DNA from: Geomonas propionica
GTDB lineage: Bacteria > Desulfobacterota > Desulfuromonadia > Geobacterales > Geobacteraceae
Direction: 5' to 3'
Assembly: GCF_016458235.1 (NCBI RefSeq)
Contig: NZ_JAEMHK010000010.1
Coordinates: forward strand, 62,001 to 126,000
Length of the DNA stretch: 64,000 nucleotides
Below are positions 1-9,190 of this stretch, piece after piece. The translations under genes were made by a program, and so were the position numbers. A model generated the notes under the pieces. It had not been told where the DNA came from, searched no databases, and was given only the letters and a program-made list of their open reading frames with translations. Position 1 is the first letter of the stretch. Every line of letters begins with the position of its first letter.

Positions 1-2011
1 GCATCAGGTCCTGGTAGGCGGTGCCGAGGTTGATGCGCGCCTCGAGGTAGCCGGGGTCGAGCGTGATGGCGCGCAGGTACAACTCCACCGCCTGTGCCGG
101 CTGTTCCAGCACCTGCAGGCACGAGCCGAGATTTACGTAGGCGGGAAGGTACGTGGGATCGAGCTCCACGGCGCGCCGAAACAGCGGCTCGGCATCGTCG
201 TGCTGGGCGCGGCCGACCAGCAGCGTGCCCAGGTTGTTGCAGGCGTCGGCAAGGGACGGCTTCAGTTCCATGGCGCGCCGGTAGCTCGCCTCGGCCTCCG
301 CGACATCCCCCAGGTCCTGCAACGCGAGCCCCAGGTTGTTATAAACCTCGGCGCAGTCAGGGAGCCGGGTCAAGAGGGCGCGGTAGAGCCTGACGGCGCC
401 GTCCAGGTCCCCCTCCCCCCTCAGCCGGTTCGCCTCCCGGAACAGGAGGTTCGGGTCCTGGAGCGACGCCTCGGGGAGCGGCACGATCTGGCGTGCCACG
501 GCCTCGACGACCGGCTGCCACTGTCCCGGAGCCGGTTGGCGGTGCAGGGTGACGCTCGGGTACCAGGGGGAATCGGGGCGATCGTAAAGCCAGCGCCAGT
601 CACAGGAGAAAGGAAGCAGCAGGTGCACCGGTTTTCCCATCGCCGCGGCGAGGTGCCCCACGGCGGTGTCGACCGAGACCACCAGGTCCAGCTGTTCGAT
701 GAACGCGGCGGTGTCGGCGAAGTCCTTGAGGCCGGCGGTGAGATCGACGAGAGTCCCTGCCCCGGACAAAAGGGCCAGATCCTCGGCGGCGGCGCCGAGC
801 TGCAGGTTGTACAGGGTCACCCCGGGCAATGATACCAGGGGAGCCAGGGCCTGCGCCGCGAGCGAGCGGTAGCGGTCCCTCTTGTAGCCGGCGCTGCCAG
901 CCCAGACCACCCCGACCTTGAGCCCCGTCGCCGGCGCCAACTTCTGGCCCCAGTGATCGCCCAGCGCGGCATCGGCCTTGAGCGGCGGGCTTTGCGGCGG
1001 GATTGAGTCGATAGTGGTACCCAGTAGGTGCGGCAGGCTCATGAGATAGGTGTAGGTATCGAACGAGGGCTGAGCGTCCCCGGCGGCAAAGAGGACGATG
1101 GCGTCCCCCTGCGCGGCGAAAAGCGGCAGCAGCTCACGGCGGCACTCGAGCACCACCTTTTCCCCGCGCCGCGCCAACAACTGCGCGTAGCGGTAAAACT
1201 GGATGGCGTCGCCGAAGCCCTGCTCGGCTCGTACGAGGAGGGTGCGGCCGGCCAAGGGGGATCCGTCCCACATCTGCCGTCCCAGGAAGGACGGGTCGAA
1301 GCCGCCGGCGGGATCCTTCAGGCGCCACTGGTACTCGCGCCAACCCTCCCGGTACTCGCCAAGGGCGAGCAGGGCGAGGGCCAGGTTCCAGTGGGCGTCG
1401 ACGCTCTCCGGATCGAGCGCCAGGGCCTCGTGCAGGGCCGCCAGCGCGTCGTTGAACTCGTTTAGCGCGAGCAGCGAGCCCCCGAGATTGACCCACCCCT
1501 TCAGGTGATCCGGCTGCAATTCCACCACCTTCCGGTAGCACTGCGCCGCCCCCTGCCACTCACCCTGGGCGCGCAGCGCGTGCCCCAGATGGTAGTAGGC
1601 GCTGGCGTAGCCGGGGTCGAGCGCGATGGCGTCGCAGAATCGCGCAACGGCGACATCCACCTCCCCCTGCTTCAGGAGTGCGTTGCCGAGGTTGCCCATC
1701 GCCTCGGGATAGTCGGCCTTGAGTCCAAGAGCCTTGCGATAAAGCTCTTCCGCCTCGTCGAGGCGCCCCAGGTCCTCGAGGACCACGCCCAGGTTGTTGT
1801 GCAGTTCGGCCTGCGCAGGGTCGAGGGCCGCGGCCCGGGAGAAGGCCTCCAAGGCCTGTTGCGGTTGCCCCAAAAGACGCGCCAGGGCGCCGGAAAGGGT
1901 GAGCAGGTCCACGTCGTCCGGCGTCTCCCGCAGGAGTTCCCGGCACAGTTCGTCCGCCCGCTCGATCCGGTTTTCCGCCAGGGCCCGTTTCAGTTCATCG
2001 CGGCTTTGCAT
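1..2011 (-). CDS. TPR-repeat GT9-like glycosyltransferase, C-terminus outside the window
   Basis: The gene runs off the left edge; about 670 residues are visible. Residues 1-230 are tetratricopeptide repeats of the form LGxALxxxGrxeEAxxxYrxAL. Residues ~250-500 form a GT9 (heptosyltransferase-like) domain with AEQGFGDAIQF, VVWAGSAGYKRDR and SVDTAVGHLAAAMGKPV. More TPRs follow from ~525. The ATG abuts the stop of the large paralogue upstream (TAGATG) and has AAAGGAG about 10 nt ahead, so the two genes are cotranscribed. The family probably transfers a sugar from a nucleotide donor with TPRs binding the acceptor; the substrate is unknown. Position near flagellar genes suggests a surface or flagellar glycan, which is inference. 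Confidence 0.85.
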   Translation of the reverse strand, partial: MQSRDELKRALAENRIERADELCRELLRETPDDVDLLTLSGALARLLGQPQQALEAFSRAAALDPAQAELHNNLGVVLEDLGRLDEAEELYRKALGLKADYPEAMGNLGNALLKQGEVDVAVARFCDAIALDPGYASAYYHLGHALRAQGEWQGAAQCYRKVVELQPDHLKGWVNLGGSLLALNEFNDALAALHEALALDPESVDAHWNLALALLALGEYREGWREYQWRLKDPAGGFDPSFLGRQMWDGSPLAGRTLLVRAEQGFGDAIQFYRYAQLLARRGEKVVLECRRELLPLFAAQGDAIVLFAAGDAQPSFDTYTYLMSLPHLLGTTIDSIPPQSPPLKADAALGDHWGQKLAPATGLKVGVVWAGSAGYKRDRYRSLAAQALAPLVSLPGVTLYNLQLGAAAEDLALLSGAGTLVDLTAGLKDFADTAAFIEQLDLVVSVDTAVGHLAAAMGKPVHLLLPFSCDWRWLYDRPDSPWYPSVTLHRQPAPGQWQPVVEAVARQIVPLPEASLQDPNLLFREANRLRGEGDLDGAVRLYRALLTRLPDCAEVYNNLGLALQDLGDVAEAEASYRRAMELKPSLADACNNLGTLLVGRAQHDDAEPLFRRAVELDPTYLPAYVNLGSCLQVLEQPAQAVELYLRAITLDPGYLEARINLGTAYQDLM

Positions 2012-5000
2012 CTAGTGTCGTTCTCCTTTGGCCCGAACCAGCAGTTCCAGCTGCCGCGCCACCCGCTCCAGCACCTCACTCCAGTCGCCGCGGCGGCGCT
2101 GGCGGAACAGCCGGGCGGTCCGGTACCAGGGGGAATCCTCCCGTTCCATGAGCCAGCGCCAGTCGCAGGCCATCGGGAGCAGCACCCAGACCGGCATGCC
2201 CAATCCCCCGGCCAGGTGCGCCACGGCCGTATCGGCGGAGATGACCAGGTCGAGCTGGCTCAAGATGGCGGCGGTGTCGGCGAAGTTCTTGATGCCCGCG
2301 CCGAGGTCGGTCAGTTCCATCCCCGGCGGCGGGGTGGCCGCCTGCTCCGCGCCGTCCCCCACCTGGAGCGCGCAGAAGCGGGCACCGACAACCTGCGCCA
2401 GCGGCGCGAAGAGCGACAGGGTGAGCGAGCGTTTCAGGTCGTCCTTGTAGGTCTTCCTCCCCGCCCAGACCAGCCCGACCCGGAGCCCCCGCGCCGGAAG
2501 GGCCGGGCGCCAGCGCTCCACGAGGGCGGGATCGGCGGCGAAGTACGGGATCTCGGCCGGGATGGTCTCCAGCACCGTGCCGCACAGGTGCGGCAGGCTC
2601 ATGAGCGAGGCGTGGCAGTCGAAGTCGGGGAGTGGCTCGCCGCGCACCAGCACCCGCGTAACACCCGGCACCGTGGTGAGGACCGGCGCGATCGGCTTGG
2701 CCTGGCACTGCACCAGTACCGTCGCCCCCTGCGCCGCCAGGAGCGGCGCGTAGCGCACGAACTGGAAGGTGTCGCCGAAGCCCTGCTCGGCGTGGAGCAG
2801 GATCGTTTTTCCCGTAAGCGAAGATCCGTCCCAAAGCGGCTGCGGCAGCTCCAGACGCGGGATGGGATCCACCTTGTCGAAACGCTGTTCATAGCCGCGC
2901 CAACCGTCCCGGTACTCCCCGAGCTGCAGTTGCACCAGGGCCAGGTTCCAGCGGGCGTCGGCATAACCGGGATCGAGGGCGAGCACCTTGCGGTAGCAGT
3001 CGATGGCGGTCTCGACGTCGTTCAAGGCGCGGCTCGCGGAGCCCAGGTTGTTGAGCGCGTGCAGGTAGTCAGGCTTCATGCGGAGCGCGCGTCGGTAGCA
3101 CTGCACCGCCTCTTCCAGGCGTCCCTGCACTTGGAGGGTGATGCCGAGCGCGTTCCATGAGGGGAGATAGCCCGGGTCGTCGGCCAGGATGGCGCGGAAG
3201 GTGGCGGCGGCCTGTTCCAGGTCCTCCATGGTGTGGTACAGCTCGCCCAGGTTGTGCCGGGCCTCGAGGTAGTCGGGGGCGACCGCCACCGCCTGCTGCA
3301 GCGCCTGCAGTGCCCCCTCGAAGTCCCCCTGTTCTTTGAGGGCCAGCGCCAGGTTGTGCCAGGCCTGCGCCAGGTTGGGCTCGATAGCCAGCGCGCGCCG
3401 GAAACTCCCGGCCGCCTCCGCAAAGCGCCCCGCGATATAGAGGCTGTTGCCCATGTTGTACAGCGGTGCCACGAAGTCGGGGCAAACCCTGATCGCCTTT
3501 TGGTAGCGCTCGATGGCCTCGGCATGCCTCCCTGCCCCGGCCAGAATGCACCCCTCGTCGTTGTAGCGCTCGGCGCTCCGCATCGGATCCGCGGCCGACG
3601 CCTCCCCTGTTCCGTTTTTCTGCGCCACAAGCTCGGTCAGCGCCTTTGTCACCCGGTGCAGCACGCCTTCCCAGTCGCCAGGTGTCGACTGCCGGAACAG
3701 GCGCATGGTCGGGTACCAGGGCGAATCGTCGCGGTCGGTGAGCCAGCGCCAGTCCGGGACGAACGGGATCAGGAGCCACACCGGGAGACCCAGCGCTCCG
3801 CACAGGTGCGCCACCGAGGTGTCCGCCGAAAGCACCAGGTCGAGCCGGCTGGCGAGCGCGGCGGTGTCCGCGTAGTCGCTGATTTCGGGGGCCAGGTCGG
3901 TGGCCGGCAAAATAGAGGCGAGATCCCCCTGCGCGCCGAGTTGCAGTGAATAGAAGCTGACCCCGGCAAGCCCGGCGAGTGCCGCCAGCTTCTCGGTGGG
4001 AAGCGATCGGTTATGGTCGTTGGGATGGCCGGGATTTCCCTGCCAGGCGAGCCCCACCTTCAACTTCCCGTCTGAGGGGAAGAAGGCATCGTAGGCAGCC
4101 GCGCGCGCGGCATCGGCGTGCAGGTAGGAAACCTGGGCGGGGATGCCGGCAAGATCGGTTCCAAAGATGCCCGGCAGGTCCATGAGCGACGCCTGCAGCT
4201 CGAACGGCGGCAGGTTGTCGCTAGTGGCGTAAACCGCGGCAACGCCGGCCACCGTTTGCACCAGCGGCACCAGGCCCGGCGACTGCACCTCGATGAGGAC
4301 GCGACCGCCGCGGGCGGCGACCAGCGGCGCGTAGCGCACGAACTGGAGCGTGTCACCGGCACCCTGTTCGCCGTACAGCAGGATGGTCTTGCCGGACAGC
4401 GGTTCGCCATCCCAGGCCGGGAACTCCTGCCACCTGCGTTGCGGCGCCTGGCTGCTCTTCTGGAAGCGCCAGGAAAACTCGCGCCACCCCTCGGGCAGTT
4501 GGCCGGTCATGAGCAGGAGCACGGCAAGGTTCCAATGGGCGTCGGCATAGCCGGGGGAGCGGCGTACCGCCTCCCGGAACTCGGCCAGCGCCTCCGTAAA
4601 GCACCCCAATTCCTTCAAGGTGGTGCCGAGGTTGTAGCGCGCCTTGACCAGGGCCGGGTCGAGGCGCAGGGCCTCGTGGTAGCTTTGCCGCGCCCCGTTA
4701 AGATCACCCAGCACCTGCTTCACGATTCCCAGCCCCTCGTGCAGTTCTGGCACTCCCTGTTCCAGCGCCAGGGCATCTTCTAGGCTCGCCCGCGCCTCAA
4801 CGAAACGCCCCTGCTGCTGCAGCGCCTGGGCCAGGGCGTAGTGCGGCTGCCAATGTCGGGGGAGCAACTGGGCGGCCTTCGTGAAGCGGACCGTCGCCTC
4901 GCCCGGCTTGCCCGTCGCGGCCAGGAAGACGCCCATGAGATGGTGGTTGCCGCCGTCAAAGGGATGCGCAGCCAGCAGCTGCTCCAGGAAGTCCACCATG

Positions 5001-6355
5001 GCCTCGGCCAGAGCGGCACGCAGCCGCTCGACCACCTCCCCCCACTCACCCTGGCGCTCCTGACGGAACAGGCGCATGGTCGGGTACCAGGGCGAATCGT
5101 CCCGGCCGTGCAGCCAGCGGTAGTCGCCCGCCATCGGGAGCATGAGCCACACTGACTTGCCCAGTGCCCCGGCCAGGTGCGCCACCGAGGTATCTATGGA
5201 AATGACCAGGTCGAGCTGGGCGATAAAAGCGGCGGTGTCGCCGAAATCGCGGATGGCGGAGGTGAAGTCGATCAGTCCCGGGAACTCACCCGGGCCGGCG
5301 GCTGCCTCCCCCACCTGCAGCGAGTAAAAGGACGCCCCAGGGATGCCGCACAGCGGCTCCATCGCCGCCAGCGAGCAAGAGCGGAAGGGATCGGGGACCG
5401 CCTTGCCGGCCCATACCAGGCCAACCCTGAAGCCGGGGTCGGCGGCGAGCTTGGCCTGCCAGAGCCCGAGCCGCTGCGGCGGCGGTGAGAGGTAGGGGAC
5501 CGTGTTGGGAACCTTCTGCAGTGTGGTGTCGAAGAGGTGCGGCAGGGACAGCAGGGGAATTTCGACGTCGAAGGGGGGGAGCGGCTCGCCCATGACGCAC
5601 ACCTCGGCGACGCCGGCCATGCCGCGTAAAAGTGGCACCAGGGCCGCGGACTGGCATTCGGCTATGACGACCCCGCCCCGCTCCGCAACCATGGGGAGGT
5701 AGCGGGCGAACTGGATGGTATCCCCGAAGCCCTGCTCGCCGTGTACCAGGATGCGCCTGCCCTGAAGCGGCGCCCCGTCCCAGGTGGGTGCGGGGAAGCT
5801 GCGCCTGGGGGAGGTGAATTCATCCCTTTTCCAGCGCCACTGGTACTCGGCCCAACCTTCGCGGAATTCCCCCGCCATGAGCAGGGCGAGGGAGAGGTTC
5901 CAGTGCGCATCGGCGCAGTCGGGCCGGCGCCGCACCAGGTCCCGGAAAACGGCGATGGCGCCGTCGACGTCGCCGGCACGCTGCAGCGCGCCTCCCAGGG
6001 CAATGGCGGGTTCCGGCGCGTCGGGCGCCTGGGCCAGCGCCAGGCGGAACTGCTCCGCGGCTTGGGCGAAGCGCCCGAGCTTGAAGAGCGAGGAGCCCAT
6101 GTTGTTCAGGGCCAACGGATCCCCTTCCCGCAGGGCGAGCACCGCGCGGTACTCCGCGAGCGCCTCCTCGTGGCGGCCGGTATCGTCCAGGAGCGCGCCC
6201 AGGTTGATGTGCACGTCCGGCAGGAGCGGCCCGCCCGCCGCGACCAGGCTGCGGTAGATCGGCTCCGCCTCGGCCAGCCTGCCGGCGCGTTGTAGCTCCA
6301 GGGCGCGGGCGAATTCCCGCCCCAGGTCAGGCTGTTGGGTCATGGGGCTAGCCAT
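2012..6355 (-). CDS. Giant TPR-glycosyltransferase with three tandem modules
   Basis: A protein of 1447 aa built from three copies of the TPR plus GT9-like module. GT motifs recur at residues ~202 (GEQGFGDTIQF), ~660 (GEQGAGDTLQF) and ~1190 (AEQGFGDTFQF). Each is followed by DTSVAHLxGALG or DTAVAHLAGGLG (~385, ~850, ~1375) and a DWRWL..RxDSPWYPT block. No signal peptide or membrane segment is visible, so it is probably cytoplasmic. The ATG at 6355 overlaps the stop of the upstream glycosyltransferase (ATGGCTAG); ATG at 6343 is an equal alternative, and neither has a strong RBS. Internal triplication implies recent tandem duplication. Acceptor unknown; a role in flagellar or cell-surface glycosylation is inferred from context. 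Confidence 0.88.
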   Translation of the reverse strand: MASPMTQQPDLGREFARALELQRAGRLAEAEPIYRSLVAAGGPLLPDVHINLGALLDDTGRHEEALAEYRAVLALREGDPLALNNMGSSLFKLGRFAQAAEQFRLALAQAPDAPEPAIALGGALQRAGDVDGAIAVFRDLVRRRPDCADAHWNLSLALLMAGEFREGWAEYQWRWKRDEFTSPRRSFPAPTWDGAPLQGRRILVHGEQGFGDTIQFARYLPMVAERGGVVIAECQSAALVPLLRGMAGVAEVCVMGEPLPPFDVEIPLLSLPHLFDTTLQKVPNTVPYLSPPPQRLGLWQAKLAADPGFRVGLVWAGKAVPDPFRSCSLAAMEPLCGIPGASFYSLQVGEAAAGPGEFPGLIDFTSAIRDFGDTAAFIAQLDLVISIDTSVAHLAGALGKSVWLMLPMAGDYRWLHGRDDSPWYPTMRLFRQERQGEWGEVVERLRAALAEAMVDFLEQLLAAHPFDGGNHHLMGVFLAATGKPGEATVRFTKAAQLLPRHWQPHYALAQALQQQGRFVEARASLEDALALEQGVPELHEGLGIVKQVLGDLNGARQSYHEALRLDPALVKARYNLGTTLKELGCFTEALAEFREAVRRSPGYADAHWNLAVLLLMTGQLPEGWREFSWRFQKSSQAPQRRWQEFPAWDGEPLSGKTILLYGEQGAGDTLQFVRYAPLVAARGGRVLIEVQSPGLVPLVQTVAGVAAVYATSDNLPPFELQASLMDLPGIFGTDLAGIPAQVSYLHADAARAAAYDAFFPSDGKLKVGLAWQGNPGHPNDHNRSLPTEKLAALAGLAGVSFYSLQLGAQGDLASILPATDLAPEISDYADTAALASRLDLVLSADTSVAHLCGALGLPVWLLIPFVPDWRWLTDRDDSPWYPTMRLFRQSTPGDWEGVLHRVTKALTELVAQKNGTGEASAADPMRSAERYNDEGCILAGAGRHAEAIERYQKAIRVCPDFVAPLYNMGNSLYIAGRFAEAAGSFRRALAIEPNLAQAWHNLALALKEQGDFEGALQALQQAVAVAPDYLEARHNLGELYHTMEDLEQAAATFRAILADDPGYLPSWNALGITLQVQGRLEEAVQCYRRALRMKPDYLHALNNLGSASRALNDVETAIDCYRKVLALDPGYADARWNLALVQLQLGEYRDGWRGYEQRFDKVDPIPRLELPQPLWDGSSLTGKTILLHAEQGFGDTFQFVRYAPLLAAQGATVLVQCQAKPIAPVLTTVPGVTRVLVRGEPLPDFDCHASLMSLPHLCGTVLETIPAEIPYFAADPALVERWRPALPARGLRVGLVWAGRKTYKDDLKRSLTLSLFAPLAQVVGARFCALQVGDGAEQAATPPPGMELTDLGAGIKNFADTAAILSQLDLVISADTAVAHLAGGLGMPVWVLLPMACDWRWLMEREDSPWYRTARLFRQRRRGDWSEVLERVARQLELLVRAKGERH

Positions 6356-7400
6356 TGCGCATCCGGGCCAACTCCGCCTGGTTGGCGAGCTTGGTGGCCA
6401 AGTAGTGGAACTGGCGCGCGGCACCACTCCAACTGAGATTCTTCATCTCCTCCGCAGCCAGCGCCCCCTTGGCGGGAAGCGCATGACGGTTGCGGTAGAC
6501 GTACTCCAGCATCTCGATGATTTCTTCCAGGTCCGGCTCCTCCCAGACTGCGGTCTGGACCCCGCCATTACTAACCACCATGGGGCGGTAGCGGGTCAGC
6601 GGGTAGGCGATGGACGGGTTGATGACGTCGGCGTGGCCGCTGCTATCCGAGGCGATCACCGTCCTCGCGCAGGCCATGTACTCGCACATCACCATGTTGT
6701 TCCCCCCCTCGCAGCGGTTCGGGAACAACCCGACGTGAGTGCCGGCGAAGACGTCCCGGATGGCATTGTTGTGCACCAGCGGATGCACCACGGTGCGCGC
6801 CGGGTCGAGCCCGTTTTCCAAGGCGCAGCGCCCCGGAACACTCAGGAAGTCCACCTCGTCGTGGCGGTAGGTGATGAAGGGAGAGCTTTCCATGGTGAGG
6901 AGCGAAAACGGCCACTGGTTCGCCCAGCTGCAGGAGAGGTAGACGTCGCCGTGGCGCTGCATCAGCACCTTCATGGCGGCGATGACCAGGTCCTGGCCCT
7001 TGCGGAGTTCGAATTTGCCGCCGGAAAAGACCACGAAGCGGTCGTCGGGCGGGAGGGGCAGCGGGTAGAAGCGTTCCGGGTCGACCCCCTGCAGGATGGT
7101 GCAACAGTTTTTCACCCCGCCCATGCGCAGCAGGTATTCGCACCACTTGGAGCCGGCGACGATGAAGTCCCACTGGCGTGCGGCGGCGCGGGTGAAGTTG
7201 AGGATCTCGATGCTGTTTTCGAAGAAGCAGTAGCCGATGTTGATCGCATCCCAGGCCTCGGGGTTCAGCGGCGCGAGGTTCTGCGACATGCAGTGCAGGG
7301 TCACCCCCGGCACCGGGGGGAGCTGTGCGATCTCGCGTTCCAGGTAGGTACCGGCGATGCCCCAGCCGTGCATGGAGCCGCTGGGCATGGATAGTCTCAT
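6348..7400 (-). CDS. GT4/GT1-type glycosyltransferase
   Basis: A 350-residue glycosyltransferase of the GT-B fold. Visible features are an N-terminal MHGWGIAGTYLEREI segment, the donor-domain opening VFSGGKFELRKGQDLVIAA (~residue 170), and a C-terminal CEYMACARTVIASDSSGHADV segment matching the nucleotide-sugar-binding E-x7-E region of this family. The start at 7400 is chosen because GAGAGG lies 9-10 nt upstream; a longer reading to 7448 has no such site and would run into the sigma-54 promoter. It is first in a three-gene run with the two TPR-glycosyltransferases and overlaps the next start. The sugar and acceptor cannot be read from the sequence. Confidence 0.87.
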   Translation of the reverse strand: MRLSMPSGSMHGWGIAGTYLEREIAQLPPVPGVTLHCMSQNLAPLNPEAWDAINIGYCFFENSIEILNFTRAAARQWDFIVAGSKWCEYLLRMGGVKNCCTILQGVDPERFYPLPLPPDDRFVVFSGGKFELRKGQDLVIAAMKVLMQRHGDVYLSCSWANQWPFSLLTMESSPFITYRHDEVDFLSVPGRCALENGLDPARTVVHPLVHNNAIRDVFAGTHVGLFPNRCEGGNNMVMCEYMACARTVIASDSSGHADVINPSIAYPLTRYRPMVVSNGGVQTAVWEEPDLEEIIEMLEYVYRNRHALPAKGALAAEEMKNLSWSGAARQFHYLATKLANQAELARMRNG

Positions 7401-7443
7401 GAATGAAAACCTCTCTGTGGTGATGGATCGACCACTACACGTG

Positions 7444-7460
7444 AGCAACTACCGTACCAG
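7444..7460 (-). promoter_or_regulatory. Sigma-54 (RpoN) promoter of the glycosyltransferase operon
   Basis: On the minus strand the sequence is CTGGTACG-GTAG-TTGCT. It matches the -24/-12 consensus YTGGCACG-N4-TTGCW with one mismatch and the required GG-N10-GC spacing. The predicted start of transcription is near 7433, giving a leader of about 33 nt before the ATG at 7400. Confidence 0.72.
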
Positions 7461-7556
7461 CGCGGCGAGACGGGGGCTAAGCACCTGAAAAAATGGGGTT
7501 TGCGGCGGGAAGGCGGGAAGACGGTCATTTCTTTGACAGGGGGTTCGACATTAAAA

Positions 7557-7586
7557 GGGGACAGGCACCTGGCGGAGCCAGTCCCC
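7557..7586 (-). terminator. Dispersed hairpin repeat acting as motB terminator (copy 1)
   Basis: Arms GGGGACTGGCTCC and GGTGCCTGTCCCC pair with two symmetric mismatches. On the minus strand the hairpin is followed by TTTT, 27 nt after the motB stop. The same element occurs at 24098-24126, 27345-27374 and 58641-58670. Confidence 0.75.
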
Positions 7587-7612
7587 TCTGGACCGTCGGG
7601 CGCGCGCCGAGA

Positions 7613-8386
7613 CTACGGCTCGTTGCGCTCGCTTTGTTCGGAGAGAAGGACGATGTCGACGCGGCGGTTCTGGGCGCGCCCTTCTTCGTCGCTGTTGTCG
7701 GCTACCGGGCGGTACTCGCCGTAACCGGCGGCGGAGATTCGGGCGGGATCGAAATCTTCTTGCTTGGTGAGGTACTGCAGCACGTTGGTGGCACGCGTAG
7801 TGGAAAGCTCCCAGTTGGACGGGAAAGCGGCGGAACTGATGGGGACGTTGTCAGTGTGCCCCTCGACCCGCACCGAGTTGGAATAGGTAGCCAGGGAGGC
7901 GACCACGTCATTTAACAGGGCCATGGAACTCTGCTTCAGCGTGGCGCTGCCGCTGTCGAAGAAACCGGCTTCCTTGAGACTCACTACCAGGCCGCGCTGG
8001 GTCACCGACACGGAGACCTTGTTCTGTGCCCCCGCCTTCATCAGATACGCCTCGATGGAGGCCTTGGAGGCCCGAAAGTCCTGTTCGCTGCCGCGGGTCC
8101 TGGTGCTGCTCGTGCGTTTGGGGGCCTGGGTGATCTTGTGAATGGAGGGAATGACGCTCATGGAACCGGCGTCGATGACGGTCGGCTTTTGTCCGGCGGA
8201 GGTGGTGCTGTAGCCGAAGGACTCGCGCATGGAGGCGAGCACTTCCTCGGCCTTCTTCTTGTCGGTCTGGCTCATGGCGTAGAGCGTCACGAACACGGCG
8301 AACAGCAGCGTGATGAAGTCGGCGTAGGATACCAGCCACCGCTCGTGGTTTGGTTCCTTCTCGTGCTGGGCCTTTCTCTTAGCCAT
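7613..8386 (-). CDS. motB: Flagellar motor stator protein MotB
   Basis: A 257-residue stator subunit. The N-terminus has the single transmembrane helix with the proton-binding aspartate in context (WLVSYADFITLLFAVFVTLY, residues ~17-36). The C-terminal half is an OmpA-like peptidoglycan-binding domain with VEGHTDNVPI and NWELSTTRATNVLQYL. With MotA it forms the ion channel that powers flagellar rotation, anchored to the cell wall. The ATG lies directly after the motA stop, and GGGGAAGTAA precedes it. It is last in flbD-motA-motB and is followed by a repeat hairpin with a T-run. Confidence 0.96.
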   Translation of the reverse strand: MAKRKAQHEKEPNHERWLVSYADFITLLFAVFVTLYAMSQTDKKKAEEVLASMRESFGYSTTSAGQKPTVIDAGSMSVIPSIHKITQAPKRTSSTRTRGSEQDFRASKASIEAYLMKAGAQNKVSVSVTQRGLVVSLKEAGFFDSGSATLKQSSMALLNDVVASLATYSNSVRVEGHTDNVPISSAAFPSNWELSTTRATNVLQYLTKQEDFDPARISAAGYGEYRPVADNSDEEGRAQNRRVDIVLLSEQSERNEP

Positions 8387-9151
8387 TTACTTCCCCTTCT
8401 TCTCTCCACCGTCATGCAGGTAGGCCCTGAGCTTCTGCTCGATGAAGTGGGGGTTCTCGCCGTTCTGGATGGCGATCAGCCCCTCGATGACCATCTCCTT
8501 CTGCAACAGCTCCTCCTTGAGGCGGATCTTCAGCTTGGTGCCGAAGGGGATGCAGAAGATGTTGGCGGTCATCAGACCGTAGATGGTGGCCACGAAGGCG
8601 ACCGCGATGCCGCCCCCGAGTTTGGAGGGGTCGGAAAGGTTGCTCATGACGTGGATCAAGCCGAGCACGGCGCCGATGATACCGATGGTGGGGGCGAAAC
8701 CGCCGGCCGACTCGAAGACCTCGGCGCTGTGCTTGCCGTGCGACTCGAAGGAACCAAGCTCGATCTCCATGGTCTCCCTGAGCTTCTGCGGGTCGATGCC
8801 GTCGACGACCAGCGAGATCCCCTTCTTGGTGAAGGAATCCTTGACCGTCTGCGCTTCCTGCTCCAGGGAGATCAGGCCGTTTCTGCGCGCCTTGGCCGCG
8901 TAGTTGATGATGTTCTTGATCACCGCCTCGGGGTCTTCCTTCGGGGGCATGAAGACCTTCTTCAGGTCCTTCACCGCGGCCATCAGGATCGGCAGCGGGA
9001 AGCTGACGATGGTCGCCGCGGCGGTGCCCCCGAGAACGATCATGGCCGCCGTCGGCTGTATCAGCGCCGACATGTGCAGCCCCTCCAGGGCCGCGCCGCC
9101 AAAGACGGCGAAGAGCCCCAGAACGATTCCGATTATGGTCGATAAATCCAT
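8387..9151 (-). CDS. motA: Flagellar motor stator protein MotA
   Basis: A 254-residue protein with the MotA/TolQ/ExbB proton-channel fold: transmembrane helices near residues 1-20 and 30-50, a cytoplasmic region, then two helices containing GGFAPTIGIIGAVLGLIHVMSNL and GGGIAVAFVATIYGLMTANIF. The cytoplasmic part carries the charged torque-generating segment. It couples ion flow to torque on FliG. The gene is directly followed by motB and lies 39 nt after flbD, so the three are one transcript, probably under the sigma-28-like promoter ahead of flbD. Confidence 0.96.
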   Translation of the reverse strand: MDLSTIIGIVLGLFAVFGGAALEGLHMSALIQPTAAMIVLGGTAAATIVSFPLPILMAAVKDLKKVFMPPKEDPEAVIKNIINYAAKARRNGLISLEQEAQTVKDSFTKKGISLVVDGIDPQKLRETMEIELGSFESHGKHSAEVFESAGGFAPTIGIIGAVLGLIHVMSNLSDPSKLGGGIAVAFVATIYGLMTANIFCIPFGTKLKIRLKEELLQKEMVIEGLIAIQNGENPHFIEQKLRAYLHDGGEKKGK

Positions 9152-9190
9152 ATATTATCCTGGATCATGCCAACGCTCGTCTGCGAGCGG

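Noticed and set aside
1505..3160. A 551-codon plus-strand frame across the TPR-glycosyltransferase genes
   Set aside because: It is antisense to two well-supported genes, has the Arg/Gly/Gln-rich composition of high-GC shadow frames and no recognisable domain.
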